A DNA stretch of 24,285 bases from Asterionellopsis glacialis (lineage: Eukaryota; Bacillariophyta; Plagiogrammaphyceae; Rhaphoneidales; Asterionellopsidaceae), in assembly GCA_014885115.2 (NCBI GenBank), contig WKLE02001001.1:1-24285 (forward strand). Reading direction: 5' to 3'. A program made the translations under genes and the position numbers. Every line of letters begins with the position of its first letter. The first letter of the stretch is position 1. This document shows, piece by piece, positions 1-8,309 of this stretch. Below the pieces are notes generated by a model. It worked only from the letters and a program-made list of their open reading frames with translations, did no database searches and was not told where the DNA came from.

Positions 1-1
1 A

Positions 2-9
2 TGACGTCA
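2..9. promoter_or_regulatory. Perfect CRE-like palindrome TGACGTCA
   Basis: The exact 8-base palindrome TGACGTCA lies about 465 bases upstream of the first ATG of the next gene. TGACGT-type elements are bZIP sites, and in the diatom Phaeodactylum they act as CO2/cAMP-responsive elements in carbonic anhydrase promoters. This is a single copy at the very edge of the window, so function is only a possibility. Confidence 0.3.
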
Positions 10-40
10 AATATGGATTTGGCACAAATCCGCAGGTGTC

Positions 41-75
41 CCAGGTACCTACCATATGCACCAGGTACATGGTAC
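41..75. repeat. GGTAC-type palindromic cluster (copy a)
   Basis: Two CCAGGTAC words at 41 and 61 and a following TGGTAC occur within 35 bases, around a CATATG. The same words recur in three other intergenic intervals of this window. See the clusters near 10861-11056, 11441-11505, 16723-17010 and 24043-24230. Confidence 0.5.
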
Positions 76-473
76 AATTCTTACCAATGTCAACAATCGA
101 CACAACGGAAAACTCGAGACAAACATATTTTTGTTTCGTTTTACATCGGCGGCCGAATGTCGTTTGCTTTCATTATTTGTCGAAAGCCAACAATAAAAAG
201 ACTAAGAAGACCAGCCAAGACTTCGACTCGGCAATAACTGTCAGCAGTGTTCGATTTTGTGTTTCCTTGCGTACACAAGTAGAACATTCATTCTGCATAT
301 CATATTTCTATAAAAAGAACCTTGCAGGAATAGAGCACTATACGAGTACTGTATTATTATTATTTGATGTAAATTAATGCAGCAAGTTGCGGGAATCCAG
401 CATCAGCAACCTCCGTCATTCGTTTGCAGCGGTATTCAGAGCACTCAAAATCGATTCAAATCTTTGTTTCAAA

Positions 474-3400
474 ATGGAAATAAAACTTATGACCACTCAT
501 CATGTTCGTGGAAATGGTAAAAACAACAATAGCAACGGTTCGTCTACCTCCATCGCTAGGACTGCTTCGAATGTTGTCACTAGAACCGCAAGAAAGAGTT
601 ACTTGGCGAAATTTATGATTTATGCCTTGCTCATTATGGTATTTTTACCCTTTTTATTTTTGAATATAATAAATTCAACATCCGATACTAATGATTCGTT
701 TCGGATGACTCGAGAGGTATTTGATTACAAAAAAAGAGTACCAATATCATCATCATTTCAACATAATCCTAGAATGAGAAAGAACAAGGCAACTAAGCAA
801 TATAACCTGAGCATCAGTCATGATACTATCCCAGCAGTCTCTTCAAAACAGAAATCATTGAACATGAACGAACGAAAAAAATCTTCTTCTGCTCAGCAAG
901 AACAACATTCACGAATACTACTTGAACGAGCTCCACAAAGGATACCAGGATATATCCAAGGCGAAAGAAAGAAAACTTATTTTGGTTATGTCATGAGAGA
1001 TTTATCAAAACGTGTCCTATCACGACATATTGCTAGTTCAGATGTACTCGTCGTATCTTCTCATGCACAAGATGTTATATCCTTTATCAATGATAAAAAA
1101 GGTATGGATGCTGAGCAATCATGGGATGAAGAGCAAGTACGCAAATATTTTAATTATACAGTGGGTGAATCCTTTTTATTGTCAGCAGCAAAACAACAAC
1201 ATCAAATACATGGGCTTACGGTGGAGGACGTCACAACAAGCAACAACAGCCACAACAACGAAATAATACTAGACCAATGGTGGAAGACGAACAAGCCTGG
1301 TTGGATTTTACTTGCTGTATTTGATCTTCCTCGTGGAACAGAAGACTCAACCATATCATCTGCTGTACAGTTTTGGTCAGAAGCTACAGTCACGTATACC
1401 GTTCTTCGAGTTCATGCTTCTGTTACGACGACGATTGGAGACAGTCCTCAATTTGGAGGTTTACGCGCAGTCCAAACATTGCTTCAACATGGATATAAGG
1501 TTCAATTATTATCTTCATCTCACCAAATAAGTAATAACAACAACTTTCGCCCAAATATGTTGATTACATCTGAAAATGTAGAAACATTCTTCCACACGGG
1601 TGCCAAAGTAGCCATGGGTGAAACCTTTCTTGCGTACGTATTTGCTACACAGGGACTTGATCTTGCCATTCCTTCTAGAAGAGACTATATCTTTAAAGAA
1701 GGCATCCGAAGAAGCTTTGAAATGATTAACATGAAAGACGAAGTGCCATATATAAAGTGTCCACCACGTATGTTTGATATTAAATTTCGAGATGAATCGA
1801 ATCCCTTGAAACCTATGTTTAAAACTGTCGGAGAGAATAGTCATGATTATCATGGTCTTATTATCTCTTCCGTTAATGACATTGTGAACAAATCACTTTG
1901 GAGTAGTAGATCGACGATAGATGCGTCAGAAGCTGCATGTATCAGAGCAGACATCGTGCTTAAGGATATGAATGTTACACGGAATCAAGTGGCATGTCAA
2001 ACACGTATAATACCCAAAGGTCTTGACACAAAAAAGGCATCATCATCAACAGCGTCCAAAACAGAGGCGAAGAAAAAGTCTAATTTATTGGTGATCATGA
2101 TTGATCCCATAAGTCGAGCACGATTTGATCAAGCTCTCCCTAAAACAAAAAATAAACTCAAAAGTTTAAATTTTGTATCGTTTGACAATTACACTGCAGT
2201 TGGTGACAATTCAGGACCGAATCAGGCAGCTCTGTATTCAGGATTGCCTCTTTCAGGTCGTAAGAGTATCGCATCACATGGGCAAAGTGGAACAAAATGG
2301 CTTTGGGATGAATTACGTGATGCTGGGTACTCAACATTCAAAGCAGAAGATGGGTGCATCAAAAACTCAAATATGATACAAAGTATCAAACCAAATACTA
2401 CACATGGAGATGACTTACACCGAATGTTATGCTACGACTTTGTTCGTCCCAATTGTCTCGGAGCGACTCCTGCAGCACAACACCTAAGTCGCTACGCCAC
2501 TCAATTCATAAAAGTGTACAATCAGAAGAAACCTTGGGCAGCATTCGTACATTTCATTGACAGCCACGAAGATACAGGGATGCTTGCAGGTACTATTGAT
2601 GGTATTATTTGTGAACTTGTTTCTCATGTACTTCATGACAACACAGCTATTGCTGTCATCTCAGATCACGGACTTCATTATGGACCATACTTTCAATCTG
2701 CGCGAGGACAATTAGAAAGGATTGAGCCCATCCTTTACTTTAAACCCCCAAGCTCCAGGAGTGCGAATGCTCTGAGAGAGAACAGTGATAAGTTTACAAC
2801 GCCATTTGATCTTCATACGACGCTACTTGATGTCACCATAGGTTTAAATCCCCAAAAAAGCTTAGGTTCCTCACTTTTGTCCCCTCTAGGTCCAAATAGA
2901 GAATCGTGCGACCGCATTGAAGAGATACCTAACCGATATTGTGGATTAATTAGTCAAAGGGGAACGAAACTGAACTCATCAAATGAAATGCCTTTTCCTC
3001 CGTCCATTCTTTCCTATTATGCTGATATTCCGCAAGGCAACAAGCCTAGACGAAGACAATGTTCAAACGAACATGCTTGGCCCAAAACTTACGGACGATT
3101 CGAGCAACGTTGCAACTGCACCACTAGCCATCGAGATTGGTTTCCTTGCACTAAACACCCATGGGCGAATAGAGCATTACACTCCAACGAACATTTCTGT
3201 ATGATAGATTGTCCAAACAATGACTTGCACTATGAAACACGAATTATTGGAGAAGAAAAAGTTACAAAACGGTTCACATTATCTGGGAGTAGTAAAAACA
3301 CGCAACATACGCGTTCAATTCCAAGTATACTCTTTATTGAAGTCGACTCTGTTTCTATCGCCTACAGTGACCGCCACTTTCCAAAGACTAGAGAAATACT

Positions 3401-4685
3401 ATATCGGCACCGACTTCGTCAGGTGAATGGAGGGTACACCTGTCAGTCAGGACTTTGTGCCGCTGACTTTTCGCGGTTCTCTATAACAGGCCCTCACTCC
3501 ATCTCAAATCAGGTATGTTTTCAAACTCAATCTCAATGTCATCAATTGTGTTAACACTGCCACTAACAAACAACACGTCACCTTATTATGATAATCTCCT
3601 TCCAGGTGTCTACCCTGAGCGGTTGCATCTCATTTCCTCGTGGTGAAAATTGTAATAAAACCTTAAAGGACGAAGGGGCAATTTGCACTGACAAAAACGC
3701 ACCGCAATATGGTCTAAAGATGAATAAATACCATGGAAGATATCATGATAGCCACTGGTGCATGCCAGATATCGATGTTACTAATCGAACCAAAAGCTCT
3801 TTCCTGTATGATGTTGCCAAAACAACAGGGCATGTTACTTTGTTTTCTGAAGAATTCTGTTGGCCTGGGTCACCTTATGTTGTTCAAGACAATATTTTGC
3901 AACTTGGAGAGGTAGATGTTGCTCCACATAAAGTCTTTTGCAGGCTGGCAGAACGAGCTGCGTTATTACAGAATTTGAATTTGGGTAAACGAGAACTTTG
4001 GAAGGCCGAAAATCCTCAAGAGCCGTGCATTGATGGTTTTTCAGGAAATGAAAAGGCTCAAATTTCTTTCGAGCACATCTTACAAACGTGGGATGCCTAT
4101 AGTGACATACCTAAATTTGCTTTTTTGAATGCTATTGCTGCCCATGATTATGACGCAGACTGGTCAAAAGTTACACTGTCAGCCGAGTTCTACGATGATT
4201 ATTTGTCATCCTTTCTGGAAACCATGCTTTCCAGGAAGGATGCAAGTAACACGGTTATCATTTTGAGATCAGATCATGGGCTACAATACGGGCCATTGGT
4301 TGTCGATTATAGTACGCAAATAGAACACGTGAGACCTTGGACTCAATTAATTGTGCCCGAGGATTTAGATGGGCTATCTCTCGAAAGTCTCTTTGCAAAT
4401 CAAGACAGACTTGCCAGTGGCGCAGATTTGTATCGCACACTGCGGGCCTTAATGACTACGGCCACCTCAGGCACCACAGAGCCTACCAAATTTCTCCCTT
4501 CAGTTCCTGACTGGTCTTACAATTTACTCACCACTACAATTCCTGAATCAAGATCTTGCCAGGATGGTCGAATTCCACTGAGGTGGTGCCGCATTAAGGA
4601 ATTAGAACCTCGATTTGGGGTGTGCAATCCATTTGGCACCACTCAGACATCGATCTGTGAAGTAGAAGGTGCCACCGCTTCTTAG
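474..4685 (+). CDS. Type II membrane protein with two tandem DUF229 (sulfatase/alkaline-phosphatase-superfamily) domains
   Basis: Exons are 474-3512 and 3606-4685, giving 1372 residues. The open frame extends back to 387 through a TTG, but the first ATG is at 474 with a good context (A at -3, G at +4). After a Ser/Asn-rich basic N-terminus, one hydrophobic helix (about residues 45-65) suggests a type II Golgi or ER protein. Residues 150-420 are a divergent region with a faint FkbM-methyltransferase look. Domain 1 (about 537-800) has a metal-type Asp544 in MIDPISRA, a nucleophile-position Ser580 in GDNSGPNQ, and Asp731/His732 in SDHGLHYGP. Domain 2 (about 950-1270) repeats this with Asp958 in EVDSVSIA, Ser1009 in GPHSISNQ, and Asp1236/His1237 in SDHGLQYGP. 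A Cys-rich linker (about 800-930) separates them, and a shorter Cys-rich tail ends the protein. DUF229 (PF02995) substrates are unknown, so phosphoesterase or sulfatase activity is inference. Confidence 0.85.
3513..3605 (+). other. Intron 1 of the tandem DUF229 gene (93 nt, phase 0)
   Basis: The donor is CAG/GTATGT and the acceptor TTCCAG/GTG. The length is a multiple of three, but an in-frame stop at 3552-3554 makes removal necessary for the full protein. Splicing joins ...HSISNQ to VSTLSGC..., which restores an alignment with domain 1 (GDNSGPNQAALYSG versus GPHSISNQVSTLSG). That match strongly supports the exact junction. Confidence 0.9.
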
Positions 4686-5007
4686 TCTTTACAGTATTGA
4701 ACGCATTGTACAAGATTCGAAAGAGAAACGTGTTATATCTTTTTAGTACGGTGGGTGAACACATCATGCCAATACCTTCGTAGAAAGCAACACAACTCAA
4801 CTTATTTCTGGATCTTCTAAAACTACAACCGCTAAATATAGATCTGCTTTATCACTAACCATTCACTTCAATCACGGCTCTGGATCTACAGAGAAAGTGG
4901 CATTGGCAAGAGTTCCTCGATCACTAAAGAACGATAGGATTTGACAGTAAAGTCGTAAACTAACAGATAATTTCGTTACTGTAAATGTATCAAAGAGAAA
5001 TGAACTA
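4686..5007. other. Convergent intergenic region (321-322 bases)
   Basis: This holds the 3' ends of the DUF229 gene (+) and the 2-oxoacid dehydrogenase gene (-). It is AT-rich and carries no domain-bearing open frame. I see no clear AATAAA signal or stable hairpin. Confidence 0.6.
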
Positions 5008-7770
5008 TTAGCTTTTACCTTTATGTTTTTGTTCGTTGTGGTAGACAGCCGTAGACCAGTCTAGCACTTGGTCGAAAATATTTTGCTGTGAACTAGCATG
5101 CTTTATAGGATCACCCGATGCAGGTGCTGCAGCATCCGGGCGTGATATACAAGTGAATGGTACACTGGCTAACTGAGGGACTGCTTGCTTGTCAACAATA
5201 TTATAACGGACGAATTTCAATGCACCGTCATTGCAAGGCTCTTCTTGCACCCAAGCCATTGCTTTTACCCCGGAATATTTCTTCAATACTGCTTCAAATT
5301 CCTTTGCCGGAAATGGAGCTAGTTGCTCCAGCCGAATGATAGCAATGCTCTGCCTGTCAACATCCTTTTCTTCATAAAATTGGCATAAATCGTAATAAAT
5401 CTCACCACTACAAACAAGAATTCCGCTTACTTGCCTTCTGTCACTATTGCAATCCGTGTTGGGGTCATCTAAGACGCACTTAAAAAAGTCCTGCGTCCCA
5501 TCGGAGATGAAGTTTGATAAAGGTGAGGTAGCTGCAGTATTCCTTAAGGTTCTTTTTGGAGACAGCACTATCAGCGGCCGTCGGAATGGCCATACAAGTT
5601 GTCTACGGAGCAAGTGAAAGTAATTTGATGGTTCAGTTGGAGATGCTATTATCATATTCCCTTCTTCGTATATCTGATGTGGATCACTTGCTTCAACCGC
5701 TGATGAGCTGAACATTTGAAGCCATCGTTCGACACGAGAACTGGAGTGTTCGGGACCCAATCCATCATAACCATGAGGAAGAAGAAGCACGAGCCCCGAT
5801 TGCATATGCCACTTTTCGTAACTCGATGAAATCAAGGTGTCGATAATCACCTCCGCATTGTTCACGAAGTCACCAAATTGTGCTTCCCATAGCACTAAAG
5901 ACATTGGGTCAACTGTCGACCAGCCGAATTCAAAGCCAACTACTCCAAGCTCACTCAAGGGACTATTGCATATCTCTACTGATGAAGGGAGGGATACATG
6001 TCTCCTTCCTGTGTGCCCATCATACCAAACAGCATGGCGTTGTGCAAATGTTCCTCTTTCGACATCTTCTCCAGAAAGGCGACATTTGATTCCTTCGATA
6101 GACATCGTCGCCAACGCTAAGAGCTCAGCTGTTGGCCAGTCGATTTTCCCTTTATCTTTAGAATTGAGTTGCTCTGCGCGTGATTCGATGCTTCGCTTAA
6201 CTCGTGGGTGTAGCTGAAAGCCTTCTGGTGCTTTTGTCAAATATTGAATGGCGTCATTAAGCAACGTTTCTGAGACAGAAGTGTCTTGTGGTCTTGACTT
6301 AATCTCAGACCATTGCTTACTGGTGGGGACTGGTTGAACTGTTTTTTTGCCTACATCAATAGATTCGAATGCATCCACTACATGTGTCGAGATTTCTTCC
6401 AGTTTAGAAGACACATTTTTATCTCCTTCTTTCTGCAGTGCATGTTTGAAAGTATCAGCTATGGTTGCATGTTTGTGAATCTTTTTATATAAAGAAACAT
6501 TAGTCATAGTAGGATCGTCAAGCTCATTATGCCCATGCTTTCGCCACCCCCACAAGTCGATCACAATGTCTTTCTTGAATTGTTGTCTATAGTGAACAGC
6601 TACCTCGGCAGCTCTAACAACGCTTTGGGGTATTGCAGCATTGACATGGAGAACTGGTGCACCTATAGAACGGGAAATGTCTGTAGTCTGCGTCAATTTC
6701 GAATTGACTGACCGAAGCTTTGAGCTTTCGGAGGTATATCCAATTTGGTTGTTCAAAATCAAATGAATGGTGCCGCCGGCCTCATACTGAGTACACGTTG
6801 CAAGCTGAAGCGTTTCTTGTGTGACTCCCTCACCACAGAAACTTGCATCGCCATGGACAGATAGTGGAAGTATGGAATTTGTTGCTTTTCGCCAATAATC
6901 TCCTCCAAAATTTCCTCCCGATCGCTCAGTTGCGTGTGCCCGAGCCATCCCTAAAATCGATGGTGTCATAGCTTCCAGATGGGCTGGTATTGGCAACATA
7001 AATACTTCCGACGATAACTGCTTATTCCCAACGTGGGAAGCAGTCATATCATCAAACGACGGCCCCTTTGTTATATCCCATGCCGAGAGCAACTCGCTCA
7101 CAGGAACTTTCAAGACATTGGCTACAAAATTCAACCTCCCACGATGAAGGGTTCCTAATATGACAATTGGTTTCACAATAGAGTCCTCTTTAAGGCAACA
7201 TGCTGAAAAACTATCTATGATAGCATTCAAACATGGCACGGCACTTTCCATACCTTCCAATGAAAATCTTCTGGCAGCCGAGTAGCGCTGACCAAGCAGT
7301 TTTTCAAATTCTTCAGCACGCCGCAATTGTTCGTAAATCTGAATTTCATTTAGGTTTTGCTGTACCAACTTTGCAGTACCGTTCCCCTCTGCAACCGCAA
7401 AGAAGAAATCACGTTCAGATTGTGTTTCGCAATGATCAACTTCATAGCCGATACCACTGCAATAGGAGTCAATGAAAGATTGAACCTCCCTGTCGTATTC
7501 GATGATATGGTTAGTTGGGCTCCTTTCTCCATCTCTTCTTATCTGTGCAAGCGTGTCAACCAATGGACTCAGTTCAGGAGGCATTGAAGATTTGATGAGT
7601 TTTGACGACTCAAACATAAAGCCGTCAGACCGCAACGGGTTTACTCGAGCCAACTTATATCCATGTCTTCGAAATAAATGACGAGGCAATTTTGTAAACG
7701 GCGACCCCGACAGAAAACGACGAGACACGGAAAGGAGCCGTCTGCGATAGTGAAAAGTGTGACTGTACAT
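5008..7770 (-). CDS. DHTKD1: 2-oxoacid dehydrogenase E1, DHTKD1-like (probable 2-oxoadipate dehydrogenase), mitochondrial
   Basis: A single exon encodes 920 residues, close to the roughly 919 of human DHTKD1 and about 100 shorter than OGDH. The start is the first ATG. An in-frame extension to 7806 has only a TTG. Residues 1-35 are rich in Arg, Ser and His with no acidic residue, typical of a mitochondrial presequence. An HGYKLARVNPL segment follows directly, matching the DHTKD1 N-terminus. The thiamine-diphosphate core shows His209 in HRGRLN, His264 in PAHLEA, GDASFCGEG at 307-315 and the Asn pair in NNQIGYT at 340-346, then GHNELDDP. The second transketolase-like half has RLSGEDVERGTF, LWEAQFGDF and LLPHGYDG. 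DHTKD1 oxidatively decarboxylates 2-oxoadipate (Lys and Trp breakdown), with shared E2 and E3 subunits. Wording such as HGDASFCG and GHNELD favours DHTKD1 over OGDH, but 2-oxoglutarate as substrate cannot be excluded. Confidence 0.9.
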   Translation of the reverse strand: MYSHTFHYRRRLLSVSRRFLSGSPFTKLPRHLFRRHGYKLARVNPLRSDGFMFESSKLIKSSMPPELSPLVDTLAQIRRDGERSPTNHIIEYDREVQSFIDSYCSGIGYEVDHCETQSERDFFFAVAEGNGTAKLVQQNLNEIQIYEQLRRAEEFEKLLGQRYSAARRFSLEGMESAVPCLNAIIDSFSACCLKEDSIVKPIVILGTLHRGRLNFVANVLKVPVSELLSAWDITKGPSFDDMTASHVGNKQLSSEVFMLPIPAHLEAMTPSILGMARAHATERSGGNFGGDYWRKATNSILPLSVHGDASFCGEGVTQETLQLATCTQYEAGGTIHLILNNQIGYTSESSKLRSVNSKLTQTTDISRSIGAPVLHVNAAIPQSVVRAAEVAVHYRQQFKKDIVIDLWGWRKHGHNELDDPTMTNVSLYKKIHKHATIADTFKHALQKEGDKNVSSKLEEISTHVVDAFESIDVGKKTVQPVPTSKQWSEIKSRPQDTSVSETLLNDAIQYLTKAPEGFQLHPRVKRSIESRAEQLNSKDKGKIDWPTAELLALATMSIEGIKCRLSGEDVERGTFAQRHAVWYDGHTGRRHVSLPSSVEICNSPLSELGVVGFEFGWSTVDPMSLVLWEAQFGDFVNNAEVIIDTLISSSYEKWHMQSGLVLLLPHGYDGLGPEHSSSRVERWLQMFSSSAVEASDPHQIYEEGNMIIASPTEPSNYFHLLRRQLVWPFRRPLIVLSPKRTLRNTAATSPLSNFISDGTQDFFKCVLDDPNTDCNSDRRQVSGILVCSGEIYYDLCQFYEEKDVDRQSIAIIRLEQLAPFPAKEFEAVLKKYSGVKAMAWVQEEPCNDGALKFVRYNIVDKQAVPQLASVPFTCISRPDAAAPASGDPIKHASSQQNIFDQVLDWSTAVYHNEQKHKGKS

Positions 7771-8309
7771 TGGATTATTTTCTCGACGGAGGATTACCTG
7801 TTCCAAAGGGCTCTTTGAGAGAATGTGAAAAATGCATTTGAGTTGATTGCGTTTTGTGTTACATTCGTTGCAATTGTAGTGCCACCGAATTCTTTCATCG
7901 TTCTGATCCCTTACCAGGTATTCTGATCCAGCCAGAATTGGTCCGTGCTGCTGACCAAAAGGAGTAAGTACTGTCTAATCAACTGGATATTGATGTACAC
8001 TGCATACTGGAGACATGTACATGTCTGATCGAATTAGTGTGTTCGCATTTTCGGATAGGACAAACACGTTAAAATCAAAGAATGCGAACTCCGCTCTGAC
8101 ACGGAACTTGCCGAAAAATATTCCAAATACAGTAGAAGGTTGACACTGCACTGTCACCTACACACGGACCTGAAGAGAATAATATTATGTATTAGCCAAC
8201 AATGTAGATCGATCACAAAAAAAAATTACACGCAATATTCCTGAAACCGAGAAACGATCACTAAACAACATCAATCAGAACACTCTGAAAAATAAGCATC
8301 GCTAGTAAA
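7771..8309. promoter_or_regulatory. Divergent promoter region between the DHTKD1-like and Rossmann genes
   Basis: These 539 bases separate two head-to-head genes and must hold both promoters and leaders unless uncoding exons lie elsewhere. No gene is visible. The notable element is the 16-base palindrome at 8011-8026. The 100 bases before the plus-strand ATG are A-rich, with a run of A at about 8216-8225. Confidence 0.6.
8011..8026. promoter_or_regulatory. Perfect 16-base palindrome, candidate operator
   Basis: AGACATGTACATGTCT reads identically on both strands. It lies about 241 bases upstream of one divergent ATG (7770) and 284 upstream of the other (8310), so nearly mid-gap. The form suits a homodimeric transcription factor, possibly controlling both genes. 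This is inference from symmetry and position only. Confidence 0.4.

Larger units (their letters stand above)
1..473. other. Intergenic region upstream of the tandem DUF229 gene
   Basis: No convincing gene is visible in this stretch. It opens with a perfect 8-base cAMP-response-element palindrome (TGACGTCA, 2-9). A GGTAC-type cluster follows at 41-75. From about 180 on it becomes AT-rich. The open frames here (36-377 and one running off the left edge) encode low-complexity sequence with no domain character. The interval probably holds the promoter and 5' leader of the gene starting at 474. Confidence 0.6.

Noticed and set aside
36..377. Plus-strand open frames at the left edge (1-237, 36-377)
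   Set aside because: They overlap each other, have low-complexity translations without domain character, and lie in probable promoter DNA.
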